In this document: piece by piece, positions 36,342 through 44,500 of the stretch
Position numbering within the stretch: position 1 is the first letter of the stretch
Layout: every line of letters begins with the position of its first letter
Translations under genes and position numbers: made by a program
IMG/VR virus record: IMGVR_UViG_3300035181_001402
Span: 1-64,000 of that record
Length of the DNA stretch: 64,000 nucleotides
Reading direction: 5' to 3' (one strand)
DNA from: a virus
Notes under the pieces: model-generated
The model's database searches: none
Seen by the model: only the letters and a program-made list of their open reading frames with translations
What the model was told of the DNA's origin: nothing

Positions 36342-36827
36342 ATGGGCACTGAATTCGAGCGCAAGTTCCTCCTCACCACCACCGAGTACTTCCACCCCGA
36401 GGCCTATCGGGGTGGTGGGACGAACATCGTCCAGGGCTACCTCTCGGAGAAACCCTGCGTGCGGGTTCGTACCACGCTGGAAGCTCCCAACGCATTCCAG
36501 GCTTTCCTCACCGTCAAAGGTCCGGGTCTACTCGAACGTCCCGAGTTCGAGTACGAAATTCCCTACAAGGACGGAGTTTCGTTGCTCGCCATGTGCCCGG
36601 CCACCCTGACGAAGGTCAGGTTCAAGGTGTACACTGCGGTGCATCTCTGGGAGGTCGACCGCTTTGGGGGCCACCTCGAAGGGCTCTGGCTTGCGGAGGT
36701 TGAGCTGAAGAACTCGACGGAGTACATCGAGCACCCCGCCTGGCTCGGGAAGGAAGTCACGTTCGACGCGCGCTACCAGAACGTGAACCTCATCAAATGG
36801 GGGATCCCTCAAGAAGACCCGGTGTAA
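36342..36827 (+). CDS. CYTH-domain protein (triphosphate tunnel metalloenzyme)
   Basis: 161 residues from ATG 36342. It starts with the family signature EFERKFL (ExExK: Glu 4, Glu 6, Lys 8), followed by QGYL, VRVRT, FLTVKGPG, RPEFEYEIP, LTKVRFKV, WEVDRFGG and LAEVELK, the alternating strands of the CYTH tunnel. Members hydrolyse triphosphorylated substrates such as inorganic triphosphate, thiamine triphosphate or RNA 5' ends. With an RNA ligase in the same region, RNA 5'-end processing is one possibility; the substrate cannot be told here. Confidence 0.88.
   Translation: MGTEFERKFLLTTTEYFHPEAYRGGGTNIVQGYLSEKPCVRVRTTLEAPNAFQAFLTVKGPGLLERPEFEYEIPYKDGVSLLAMCPATLTKVRFKVYTAVHLWEVDRFGGHLEGLWLAEVELKNSTEYIEHPAWLGKEVTFDARYQNVNLIKWGIPQEDPV
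36821..36826 (+). promoter_or_regulatory. GGTGTA start-proximal signal
   Basis: GGTGTA overlaps the CYTH gene stop and lies 9 bases before ATG 36836. Confidence 0.5.
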
Positions 36828-36835
36828 TCTGGGGT

Positions 36836-37303
36836 ATGGCTGAGAAAGACCCCTCCGCGGTTCAGGAGTTGATCCACTTCTACAAGCAGGTCCTCAACGA
36901 GCCGGCCCGCGTGGGGGCGATCCTCAATTCTGCCGGGGATCACTACATCGTGCGAATTGTCATGTTCGCAGAGAACGAGCAGAACTCGGTGCTCTTCCAG
37001 ATTTGCAGCACGGGCAGCACCGAGTCCTACGACTCGGCGGCGCAACAGCTCTTGCACAGCTACCGGAACATCGGCCTCGCCTTCCAAGACCTCTCTTTCT
37101 ACACTAACGGGCAGAAGATCCCGAAGGTTCGATGCCTGTGCGTCACCTGTACGGCAGGGCATCGAAAAAGCCAGTGCAGTGCCCGAGCGGCAGAAGTCCG
37201 TCCTTTTGGGGGTACGCTTCTCTGTGCGGCCTGCTTGAAGTATCACCCTTCAAATGTGGCGGCGATCCTCAATCAGAATGACGAGGAAGAGGATATCGGG
37301 TAG
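36836..37303 (+). CDS. Hypothetical protein with Cys-rich C-terminus
   Basis: 155 residues from ATG 36836. The N-terminal 95 residues form an alpha/beta unit (ELIHFYKQVLNEPARVGAIL, then LLHSYRNIGLAFQDLSF). The C-terminus has CLCVTCTAGHRKSQC and LLCAACLKYH, likely a zinc-binding motif. No family recognised. Confidence 0.5.
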   Translation: MAEKDPSAVQELIHFYKQVLNEPARVGAILNSAGDHYIVRIVMFAENEQNSVLFQICSTGSTESYDSAAQQLLHSYRNIGLAFQDLSFYTNGQKIPKVRCLCVTCTAGHRKSQCSARAAEVRPFGGTLLCAACLKYHPSNVAAILNQNDEEEDIG

Positions 37304-37308
37304 GTCCT

Positions 37309-37314
37309 GGTGTA
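37309..37314 (+). promoter_or_regulatory. GGTGTA start-proximal signal
   Basis: GGTGTA ends 10 bases before ATG 37325; the spacer contains AGGA, so a Shine-Dalgarno is also possible here. Confidence 0.5.
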
Positions 37315-37324
37315 TTAGGACTCC

Positions 37325-37708
37325 ATGAAGAATCCCCCGTCCGATCCCGACGCCTACACCCCCGAACAGCGGGCGGTGATGATCCTCAAGATGAAGCTCG
37401 CGTCGGGCACCTACTACAGGGATGCAGTGGGGACGGGCGTCCACGCCTTCATCGAGTTCAACGGGCTGATGAACGAGTTCATACAGGTCTGCGAAAGAGC
37501 CCAGAGCGCCGGCCAAGACTTCACGATGGCCAATACCCACTCGGGGCAGGCACTTCCGGTCCACCCTCACAACCTGACGTACCTCGCCGAGAAGCTCAAC
37601 TGCATCTACGGCCCCGCGCTCCTCGGAAACGAAGACAACCGCCGTGCGTTCGTCGAAGAACTCTTCGAGGGCGAGTACGAGCTGGTCAGGAAGAAGACCC
37701 GACGATGA
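37325..37708 (+). CDS. Hypothetical helical protein
   Basis: 127 residues, mostly helical (TPEQRAVMILKMKLASGTYYRD, then HNLTYLAEKLNCIYG). No known domain. The stop overlaps the next start (ATGA). Confidence 0.5.
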   Translation: MKNPPSDPDAYTPEQRAVMILKMKLASGTYYRDAVGTGVHAFIEFNGLMNEFIQVCERAQSAGQDFTMANTHSGQALPVHPHNLTYLAEKLNCIYGPALLGNEDNRRAFVEELFEGEYELVRKKTRR

Positions 37709-38012
37709 GCTACAAGGAAGAGCTGGCGGCGAAGAAGGCAGAGCGTCAAGCTCCCGGCCTGATGCTCCTCGGTCGATCCCTGCAAAGAAGGACAAGAAGC
37801 GTTGGTGCGGCGGCCATGAGGGTCGCGAGCACACGCCGGTCTGCATGCGGGACCTCGCTTGGGATGGGTGGGCCGCTCGGTTCAATAAACCGAACACGCA
37901 TCGTCTCTTCTCCTGTGCCGTCTGTGGTAAAGTCCTCGAACGGTACTACGGTACGGGGCCTCTGTGGGCAGGCCACATCCCGAAACCCAAGCCCGACTGG
38001 GTGACCTTCTGA
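37705..38012 (+). CDS. Zinc-ribbon protein broken by a one-base frame change
   Basis: The first 24 codons read MSYKEELAAKKAERQAPGL in one frame; from about 37780 the protein-like sequence continues one frame back: PAKKDKKRWCGGHEG, HTPVCMRDLAW and LFSCAVCGKVLERYYG, ending at 38012. Two CxxC-type pairs suggest a zinc ribbon. Reading the CCC run at 37778-37780 as CCCC restores a single protein of about 102 residues. The intact frame begins in an ATGA overlap and ends in a TGATG overlap, as expected of one gene. Confidence 0.6.
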
Positions 38013-38482
38013 TGTCCAACAACGCTTTCGTGACTGTTGCTGGAGGTCGATTCAGCGCGGGGAAGATCAACCACTTCCTCATTCAGCTCGTTCAGAGGAA
38101 GTGGGGTGACAAGGTCACCGTCACCTACAACGGGAATGAGTGGTGGGTGATCGAGCTGCAAGGGGCTCTCAGCCTGACGGTTGAGCTGAGGAATCCTCGA
38201 AGGATCAGCCTTCGCCCTGCGTCATGGCCGCTGACGGAATGGGCTCCGGGGTACATTCAGGAATCACTGGCGGAGTACTTCCAGGGCCTCTGCTCTGATG
38301 AGGGCTTCCCTGGTTCTTGGAAAGGTGTCCCCGAGAGGCTGGACACATACCAGAAGTGGTACAGGCATGCTCACGGGGATCCGGTCATGAGTGAGGTAGA
38401 CGAGGCTGAATTCAAGCTGCGTCTTGATCGGGCTGTGGGGTACATGAGTGCGTGGAACATCCCGAAGGAGATGCTCGGGTGA
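38012..38482 (+). CDS. Hypothetical protein
   Basis: 156 residues from ATG 38012, in a TGATG overlap. The N-terminal half is strand-rich (NAFVTVAGGRFSAGKINHF, then VTVTYNGNEWWVIELQG), the C-terminal half helical (LDRAVGYMSAWNIPKEML). No family recognised. Confidence 0.5.
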   Translation: MSNNAFVTVAGGRFSAGKINHFLIQLVQRKWGDKVTVTYNGNEWWVIELQGALSLTVELRNPRRISLRPASWPLTEWAPGYIQESLAEYFQGLCSDEGFPGSWKGVPERLDTYQKWYRHAHGDPVMSEVDEAEFKLRLDRAVGYMSAWNIPKEMLG

Positions 38483-38707
38483 AAACGTATAGCGGACGAC
38501 CCGAGCAGTGTCTCATGGATCGGTTTCGTCGCTACCGGAGACGAAGACTTCGAGCGGGTCGTCTTCGGGAAGAGCGAGCTGGAAAACGTCGCGCGCGAGC
38601 CGTTGGGCAAGCCGAAGTCCTGGGGTTCCTCGTATGAGCACGTACGACGAAGTATTCCTCGCGTGGGCGCACTCGATGCCCGTACCCTCAAACACAGTCC
38701 TGGCTGA
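38479..38707 (+). CDS. Small protein broken by a one-base frame change
   Basis: GTG 38479 overlaps the previous stop. Two codons later the protein-like frame is displaced: IADDPSSVSWIGFVATGDED, then FERVVFGKSELENVAREPLGK, ending at TGA 38705. Dropping one A from the AAAA run at 38482-38485 gives a continuous protein of about 75 residues. Codon choice in the second frame matches the neighbours (G/C third positions), whereas the first frame reads as Arg-rich noise. Function unknown. Confidence 0.5.
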
Positions 38708-38720
38708 AGGAGAGGATCAG

Positions 38721-39245
38721 GTGGAAGATAGCTCGATTGCTGTGGCGCTGATCGCAGCCATGGACCCCAGCGGAGTCATTGGCATCGACGGGAAGATGCC
38801 CTGGAAGTACCCGGCAGATTTCCGACGGTTCAAGCAGGTCACCATGGGTGGCGTCCTCGTCATGGGGAGCAAGACCTTCCGGTCTCTCCCGGGGCTGCTC
38901 CATGGAAGGACGCACTTCGTCGTGAGCCGTGGCGACATGAGGGCGGACAAAGTACAACCTGATCTTGTCTGCGAGAGCCTGGAGTCGGCCATCCTGACGG
39001 CGGAGAACATCGCAGACACCCACGCGATCTGGATCGCCGGGGGAGCACATATCTACCGGCTGGCACTGGAGGGACGTCGGGTGGACTTCATCGATCTCAC
39101 GATCGTCCCTCCTGTGGACATCCCGCCCGGCGCTTCTGTGACCCGATTTCCCACTGATCTTCTTTCGGACTGGGAGATGGTGAGAGAGAGTGCCCTCACC
39201 GATGACCCCCGACTTCGCGTCCAACGCTACGAACATCGCCCGTAG
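38721..39245 (+). CDS. folA: Dihydrofolate reductase
   Basis: 174 residues from GTG 38721, with AAGGAGAGG 7 bases upstream; ATG 38634 is an alternative but lies inside the preceding gene. DHFR landmarks are clear: IAVALIAAMDPSGVIGIDGK, MPWKYPADFRRFK, VLVMGSKTFRSLPG, HFVVSR and IWIAGGAHIY. It regenerates tetrahydrofolate consumed by the phage ThyA. The 3' end overlaps the next gene by 44 bases. Confidence 0.9.
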   Translation: MEDSSIAVALIAAMDPSGVIGIDGKMPWKYPADFRRFKQVTMGGVLVMGSKTFRSLPGLLHGRTHFVVSRGDMRADKVQPDLVCESLESAILTAENIADTHAIWIAGGAHIYRLALEGRRVDFIDLTIVPPVDIPPGASVTRFPTDLLSDWEMVRESALTDDPRLRVQRYEHRP

Positions 39246-40473
39246 GGTTTACCGTCGATTCATGGCTGACGCCATTGGCGATCCGGTTGAACTCCTGGCT
39301 CAGTTCAAAAAATGGGTCTCTCTATTCGCTGAAAACGGAGACTTTGCCATGACGTCTTCGACCTTGTTGCGGGAGGCGCTTGACAAGTTGCCCCTCAACG
39401 AGGACCGAGACAGATACAGAGCCCCCATGCCCCCCAATCTGGAGCCTTACGCTAAAGGCATCCGAGACATCGTGTCTACGATGGGCATGGGGAATTGGTA
39501 CAAGAGAGCCAAGCCTTTGGCGACCTCTCTCTTCTTCTCTCTCCTACAACAGTACGCAATCCTCCCTGCCCTTTCAAAGGGGGTAGAAGCAGCCACTCGA
39601 TTCTGGGATAAGACCCGTACAACGGTTCGTCTCAAGAGCGATTACAAGTTCGGGTGGGCGGCGTGGATCGAGTACCTCGATGCCTATGTTGAGGTGATGG
39701 ACCTTCTAAACGCTCAAGTGGTACTTGGGGAGAAAGTCCTTGCCACGGCGAAGCTTCACAGTGACCCTGATGTCGCAGCGACTACCCGGATCCCTGTGGG
39801 TAGTTTCACGCTGGTCAACACAGGCAACTTCGACGAGAAGGTGATGGCCACCAACAAAGAGGTCGTCGCCAAAGCTGAGCGGGCTCTCCGTGAGATCGGA
39901 CTTGCAAAGGTGTGCTACGGGGACATACTGGTCACGAAGACCATCAGCCAAAGCTCTCGCATCATGGCGTTCTATCTCATCAAGAATGACGAGATGTTCG
40001 TCAGGGCCAATATTCGGCCTGGGTGGGATACGGTTCAGACCGTCTGTCACGAGCTGACGCACCGGCTCATTCACAAGTTCCTAGCCTCGAAAAAGGCTGA
40101 GATCCGGAACCTTTTTCGGACAGTTCAGAACCACCAAAATGACATTCAGATCCCCTTGGCCCTTTACCCCAACGCAGGGGATAAATTGGTGTTCAAGGGG
40201 GAGAACTTGGTCGTCACGGGTGTCGACTTCATGAAGTCGAAGGTGAATCTGGCCATCGCAGACGACCCCAAGTCCTTGCTCTCGATGAAGATTGATGCTT
40301 GGTGTCGGGTCAACAACATTCAAGTTGTCCCCCCGGAAGAATTCAAGGGGTTTGTGACGCAATACGCCGCAACGGACCCCGACGAAAACTTCTGTGAGAT
40401 GGTGTCTTACTACGCACTGGGCAAGCTGCCCAAAGTTCAAATCCCTTTGATTGAAGCGATCCTCAATGGATGA
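39202..40473 (+). CDS. HExxH metalloprotease-like protein with N-terminal tag
   Basis: 423 residues from ATG 39202. It opens with the shared peptide (IARRVYRRFMADA, residues 12-24). A zinc-protease core is visible: CHELTHRLIHKF, with His 283, Glu 284 and His 287, and a likely third ligand Glu 399 in NFCEMVSYYALG, the gluzincin arrangement. The first 200 residues are mainly helical. A tagged protease is a good candidate for a virion-carried enzyme acting on the host or during capsid maturation; this is inference. Confidence 0.65.
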   Translation: MTPDFASNATNIARRVYRRFMADAIGDPVELLAQFKKWVSLFAENGDFAMTSSTLLREALDKLPLNEDRDRYRAPMPPNLEPYAKGIRDIVSTMGMGNWYKRAKPLATSLFFSLLQQYAILPALSKGVEAATRFWDKTRTTVRLKSDYKFGWAAWIEYLDAYVEVMDLLNAQVVLGEKVLATAKLHSDPDVAATTRIPVGSFTLVNTGNFDEKVMATNKEVVAKAERALREIGLAKVCYGDILVTKTISQSSRIMAFYLIKNDEMFVRANIRPGWDTVQTVCHELTHRLIHKFLASKKAEIRNLFRTVQNHQNDIQIPLALYPNAGDKLVFKGENLVVTGVDFMKSKVNLAIADDPKSLLSMKIDAWCRVNNIQVVPPEEFKGFVTQYAATDPDENFCEMVSYYALGKLPKVQIPLIEAILNG

Positions 40474-40855
40474 TATCGACCTCTCGACATACTTCGCAGT
40501 TCAGTCCACGCGCTATGAGACGTCGCATGACGTGGCAAAAGCGGTGATGATGGCCTCCAAGACAGCACAGGTGCTCTTCCGGAGGTTGGAAAGCCTCGAC
40601 ACGATGAGCGTCGGAACCTCTACGTTCATCCGGTTCCGGGCCGACCTCGGGACGCCCCGAGCGGTCTTCGGTGCGCTCTTGGCGGGCGGTCGGGGCGTCA
40701 TCGAGTGCCAGGGGAAGACCTACGTGGTGAAGCTCCCTGGGGGCCGCTCGGGACCCATGAACACGCTGACGATGCACGCGGAACCCAAGCCGGGGAACCA
40801 GCGCATGTACCGCGGGACCAAGATCAAGAGCTGGGAGGACCAGTTCTCGGTGTAA
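40466..40855 (+). CDS. Hypothetical protein
   Basis: 129 residues from ATG 40466, overlapping the previous stop. An N-terminal helical part (SHDVAKAVMMASKTAQVLFRRL) is followed by a beta-rich half (GVIECQGKTYVVKLPGGRSG). No known domain. It ends QFSV at a GGTGTAA junction. Confidence 0.5.
   Translation: MDDIDLSTYFAVQSTRYETSHDVAKAVMMASKTAQVLFRRLESLDTMSVGTSTFIRFRADLGTPRAVFGALLAGGRGVIECQGKTYVVKLPGGRSGPMNTLTMHAEPKPGNQRMYRGTKIKSWEDQFSV
40849..40854 (+). promoter_or_regulatory. GGTGTA start-proximal signal
   Basis: GGTGTA overlaps the previous gene's last codons and lies 10 bases before ATG 40865 of the RNA ligase gene. Confidence 0.55.
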
Positions 40856-40864
40856 AGAGTCCAC

Positions 40865-41430
40865 ATGGACGCTCAAGAACTTCTCCAGACCGCTTTCGAT
40901 CCCTTCCAAAAATCAGCCGGTTGAACCGCGAGTGTGTCGCCACGGAGAAGCTCGACGGGGCCAACGTCGGGATCACCATCGCCGACGACTTCCAGACCTA
41001 CCGGGTCAACTCCCGCACGAAGTACATCTCCTACAAGGACGACTACAAGGGCTTCGCCCGCTGGATCGAGGAGAACCGGGAAGAGGTCCTCAAGCTCGGC
41101 CCCGGGCGTCACAACGGAGAGTGGTGGGGCTCGGGTCTCGGTCGAGGCTACGGTCTCAAGGAGAAGCGCTTCTCCCTCTTCAACACCGCGATCTGGGGTG
41201 ACGATGCGGTTCGCCCGAAGTGCTGCCACGTCGTTCCCGTTCTCGGGCGCGGCACGGACATCCGAGTCGTCACGGAGAACGCTCTGACCCTTCTTCGCGA
41301 GAAGGGGAGCCAGGCAGCTCCTGGCTACATGGACCCCGAAGGCGTGGTCATCTTCCACACGGCTTCCTCGTCCCTTTTCAAGGTGACCCTCAAGAACGAC
41401 GAGTCCCCCAAAGGGGCTCAGGCAGAGTAG
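40865..41430 (+). CDS. RNA ligase (Rnl2-type) broken by a one-base frame change
   Basis: From ATG 40865 the frame reads MDAQELLQTAFDPF, then runs to a stop; the ligase continues one frame back as PKISRLNRECVATEKLDGAN. Restoring one C at 40906-40907 gives FPKISRLNREC, the usual opening, and about 188 residues in total. The adenylated Lys is in EKLDG (AAG 40948-40950); HNGEWWG, PEGVVIFH and LFKVTLK match ligase motifs III-V. It seals RNA nicks, typically repairing host tRNA cleavage. With CYTH, nearby RNA repair is plausible. Confidence 0.8.
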
Positions 41431-41459
41431 CGGTTTCTTCTCATATCGGGGCCTCTGGT

Positions 41460-42233
41460 ATGAAGGTCGCCGCTGTTCAATTCGCCCCCACGTATGGGGA
41501 CAAGCTCGGAAATCTCCGCAAAGTCGCCAGGCTCGTTCTCCACGCGGCGGAGAACGGGGCCCGGCTCATCGTTCTCCCGGAGCTGGTCACCACGGGGTAC
41601 AGCTTCATGGGCGAGGAGGATGCCATCCCCGTGGCTGAGGAGATATCCCTCAACAGCCTGACGATGAAGGCGATGCACGCGCTCGCGTCCGCCTACAACG
41701 TCCACCTCGTCTGGGGAATGGTCGAGCGCGAGGTGGGCACCAACAAGCTCTACAACAGCCAGGTCTACATCGACCCCACGGGCTACTTCGAGTCCTATCG
41801 CAAGGTCAACCTGTGGGGGAACGACATCCTCTGGGCGCACGAGGGGAAGGGGAATCCACCCGTCATCCGAGCGAAGTTCGAGGCAGGGATTGGAGAGCCT
41901 TCCACCACGCTTCGGGTCGGGCTTCTCATCTGCCGAGACGTCCGAAACAAGAAGGACGACAAGTGGACCGACTTCTACGAATCGGGGGATGCTGACGTCG
42001 TGTGCTTCTCGGCCAACTGGGGCAACGGGGGCTTCCCTTCAACGACGTGGTGGGACTTCGCGAAGGACAACAACACCTGGCTCATCGTCGCGAACCGTTA
42101 CGGCAAAGAGGTCCCGAACGACTTCGGCGAGGGCGGCATCTGCGTCATCGAGCCCTCGGGGAAGGTCCACTGCGACGGCCTCAAGGGGCACTGGCTCCAG
42201 GACTGCGTTGTTTACTGCGATATTCCTACCTGA
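41460..42233 (+). CDS. Carbon-nitrogen hydrolase (nitrilase superfamily)
   Basis: 257 residues from ATG 41460. The catalytic triad of the superfamily is in order: Glu 41 (LPELVTTGY), Lys 115 (YRKVNLWG) and Cys 158 (LLICRDVR). VAAVQFAPTYGDKLGNL and the late ANWGNGG segment also fit. Members hydrolyse amides or carbamoyl amides, and some act as the glutaminase part of NAD synthetase. The substrate cannot be inferred. Such an enzyme is unusual in phage genomes and may alter host nitrogen or NAD metabolism. Confidence 0.87.
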   Translation: MKVAAVQFAPTYGDKLGNLRKVARLVLHAAENGARLIVLPELVTTGYSFMGEEDAIPVAEEISLNSLTMKAMHALASAYNVHLVWGMVEREVGTNKLYNSQVYIDPTGYFESYRKVNLWGNDILWAHEGKGNPPVIRAKFEAGIGEPSTTLRVGLLICRDVRNKKDDKWTDFYESGDADVVCFSANWGNGGFPSTTWWDFAKDNNTWLIVANRYGKEVPNDFGEGGICVIEPSGKVHCDGLKGHWLQDCVVYCDIPT

Positions 42234-42235
42234 AG

Positions 42236-42721
42236 ATGCTTCCTGCACTACCTGTAACCGATCTCATGTTGACCACGCCTGACGCAGAAGGGTTGAACAT
42301 GTGGGCGATTGATTTTGGACGCAAATCGATACCCGAAGGTATCGGCGTCTACTGTTTTTACGATCCCAAAACGGGAAGCCCTAGCTACATTGGGTCGGGG
42401 TGTGCGGTACATTCAAATGGGGTTGGGGTTTGGCGTCGAATTCTGCAATACCGCCGGGAACCGAATCAAACCACATGCAAGCATGATCGGAGAATTGGTC
42501 AAGCTGTGCGAGAGCAAGGCCTTCTTTTGAAGGTTTGGTTGGTAGCGAGTGATGGGGATGCCAGGAAGTACGAAATGGACGCAATCGCCAAATACCAACC
42601 CTCAACAAAGTTGGAGCACAAGATCCAATTCAGACTGTGGTACGTGAACGGGCCGAAGCTCAAGCGCACCATGCTCGTACGCGTACCAAATGGCTTGGGG
42701 TGTACGACCCGAGTGCTGTGA
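42236..42721 (+). CDS. GIY-YIG endonuclease-like protein
   Basis: 161 residues from ATG 42236, two bases after the hydrolase stop. The signature reads GVYCFYDP (GIY part) and PSYIGSG (YIG part), followed by VWRRILQYRREP with catalytic-type Arg and KYEMDAIAKYQP carrying the Glu. A free-standing homing endonuclease is likely. Base composition is less GC-biased than the neighbours (many A/T third positions), consistent with recent mobility. Confidence 0.75.
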   Translation: MLPALPVTDLMLTTPDAEGLNMWAIDFGRKSIPEGIGVYCFYDPKTGSPSYIGSGCAVHSNGVGVWRRILQYRREPNQTTCKHDRRIGQAVREQGLLLKVWLVASDGDARKYEMDAIAKYQPSTKLEHKIQFRLWYVNGPKLKRTMLVRVPNGLGCTTRVL

Positions 42722-42867
42722 AGGCTTGCAGTAAATGTAAGACACCGAAAAAGTGCTCGGAGTATCGACGGTACGATGGCCTACCCTATGGTGTACAGCG
42801 TCGTTGCAGGTCTTGTGAGTCCGTTCAGCGGGCTCTGATCAAGAAAAACGCGGAGATCCCGGCATGA
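42718..42867 (+). CDS. Small zinc-ribbon protein
   Basis: 49 residues from GTG 42718, in a GTGA overlap (GTG 42700 is an alternative). CSKCKTPKKCSEYRRYDGLPYG and CRSCESVQR form a four-Cys ribbon of a kind often found next to, or as a part of, phage HNH/GIY-YIG endonucleases. It shares the lower GC content of the preceding gene and may have moved with it. Confidence 0.6.
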   Translation: MKACSKCKTPKKCSEYRRYDGLPYGVQRRCRSCESVQRALIKKNAEIPA

Positions 42868-43196
42868 GCTACTCCTACGATCGTCGCGCGTCTGACCCTA
42901 CCTCGGCTGTCGACTGGGTGATCGACAACGTGTTGGACCAGAAACACGACGGTAAGTCTGTGAAGAAGGAAATCGAGGCCTACCTTCGAGAGTACATCAA
43001 ACAGGGACAGGCAATTTCGGACTTCTTCCGAGCTGCTCTTGCAGAAGCCGAGAAGAGTGTCGAGATGGACGGAGTCCAGGTCACAGAGGAAGCGGTGAAG
43101 CGTGCCGTTTACAAAGGCGTCGTCCGGGTCTTCTTTGACGACGCCATGGGCCCGCTGCTCGCGGACATGATCGCGAACCGGAAGTACGTCGACTGA
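42864..43196 (+). CDS. Hypothetical helical protein
   Basis: 110 residues in an ATGA overlap with the zinc-ribbon gene. Almost entirely helical (PTSAVDWVIDNVLDQKHDG, then ISDFFRAALAEAEKSVEMDG). No family recognised. Confidence 0.5.
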   Translation: MSYSYDRRASDPTSAVDWVIDNVLDQKHDGKSVKKEIEAYLREYIKQGQAISDFFRAALAEAEKSVEMDGVQVTEEAVKRAVYKGVVRVFFDDAMGPLLADMIANRKYVD

Positions 43197-43228
43197 CCCC
43201 AAAATGATTCGGCATTTTGGGCTTTTGT

Positions 43229-43234
43229 GGTGTA
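43229..43234 (+). promoter_or_regulatory. GGTGTA start-proximal signal
   Basis: GGTGTA ends 10 bases before ATG 43245 of clpX. It lies in a true intergenic gap after a T-rich stretch, with no Shine-Dalgarno in the spacer (CTAGATCAAC). Confidence 0.6.
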
Positions 43235-43244
43235 CTAGATCAAC

Positions 43245-44495
43245 ATGGCCCAAAACATCGCCAAGTGCTCGTTCTGTGGAAAACCCCGCAATGAGGTGAA
43301 AGCCCTCGCGGGGGTTGAGGGGGGCGCCCTCATCTGTGACAAGTGTGTGGGGCAGATCGGTCGAGCCTTCGGCGAAGCGGAGCTGAAGAAGAACGCCGAC
43401 AAGAAGGAAGTCCTTCGCAAGCCCATGGAAATCCGGGCCTTCCTGGATCAGTACGTCATCGGGCAGGAACGGGCGAAGGTGGACATGGCGGTGGCCGTCT
43501 ACAACCACTACAAGCGGCGGGATGCCGTCCGTCAAAACCTGGATCTTGGGGTCGAGATCCAGAAGAGCAACATGATGGTCATCGGCCCGAGCGGTTGCGG
43601 CAAGACCGAGATCGCTCGAACCCTCGCCCGGATGTTGGGCGTGCCCATGTTCAACGCGGACGCGACCAAGCTGACGCAAGCGGGCTACGTCGGGGATGAC
43701 GTCGAGAGCTTGATTCAGGGGCTCATCGCGGATGCCAACGGGGACATCGAGCGTGCTCAGTGGGGGATCATTTTCATCGACGAGTTCGACAAGCTGGCGA
43801 GGAAGTCGGGCCGCGGGTCGACCGGCTATCGCGACGTCACGGGGGAAGGCGTTCAGCAGAGCCTCCTCAAGCTCCTCGAAGGGAACAAGATCAACGTGCC
43901 CCGCGGGCAGGGCAAGATGGTCACGTCAGGTGGGGAATCGGACCCGTTCGACACCACCAACGTGCTCTTCATCTGCGCCGGGTCCTTCGCCGGAATCGAG
44001 GACATCATCTCGCAGCGGGTGAACCACAAGTCGAGCCTTGGATTCGGAGCGGAGGACAAGAAGAAGCTCTCCAAGACGGAGACCTACCTGGAGGTGAAGG
44101 AAGACGACATTCTCAGCTTCGGGATCATCCCCGAGCTGATGGGGCGCGTCCCGGTGCTCACGACGGTGATCGAGCTGACGGAAGAGGAGATGTTGAAGAT
44201 CCTCACGGAGCCCCGCAACGCCATCATCAAGCAGGTCAAGGCCCTCTTCCACATGGACCGCATCGATCTCCAGTTCGATGATGCTGCCCTCCGGCACATC
44301 GCCAAGGAGGCCAAGAAGCGGCCGACGGGAGCCCGCGGGCTTCGGTCCGTCGTCGAGAGCATCCTGGCTCCGTACGCCTACATCTCGCCGAGCGACCCCA
44401 CGATCGTCTCGATCCGGATCACGGAGGAAGCGGCCATGGGGAAGGGTCAAGCTGTCATCCTCCGCCGGGATGTCCCGGCAGAAGCGGTGGGGTGA
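43245..44495 (+). CDS. clpX: ClpX-like AAA+ unfoldase
   Basis: 416 residues, full length for ClpX. The N-terminal zinc domain has Cys 8, 11, 31 and 34. The ATPase part has Walker A GPSGCGKT (Lys 120), pore loop AGYVGDD, Walker B IIFIDEFDK, sensor region NVLFICAG, and GARGLRSVVE near the end. The loop LGFG (in HKSSLGFGAEDKK) stands where IGF contacts ClpP. No clpP is seen in the window, so it may recruit host ClpP, compete with host ClpX, or act as a stand-alone unfoldase. Confidence 0.92.
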   Translation: MAQNIAKCSFCGKPRNEVKALAGVEGGALICDKCVGQIGRAFGEAELKKNADKKEVLRKPMEIRAFLDQYVIGQERAKVDMAVAVYNHYKRRDAVRQNLDLGVEIQKSNMMVIGPSGCGKTEIARTLARMLGVPMFNADATKLTQAGYVGDDVESLIQGLIADANGDIERAQWGIIFIDEFDKLARKSGRGSTGYRDVTGEGVQQSLLKLLEGNKINVPRGQGKMVTSGGESDPFDTTNVLFICAGSFAGIEDIISQRVNHKSSLGFGAEDKKKLSKTETYLEVKEDDILSFGIIPELMGRVPVLTTVIELTEEEMLKILTEPRNAIIKQVKALFHMDRIDLQFDDAALRHIAKEAKKRPTGARGLRSVVESILAPYAYISPSDPTIVSIRITEEAAMGKGQAVILRRDVPAEAVG

Positions 44496-44500
44496 TCGAG

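Noticed and set aside
41220-41459. In-frame upstream extension of the nitrilase gene.
   Set aside because: It overlaps the RNA ligase entirely and reads as Arg/Ser/Gly-rich noise; ATG 41460 gives the normal family N-terminus.
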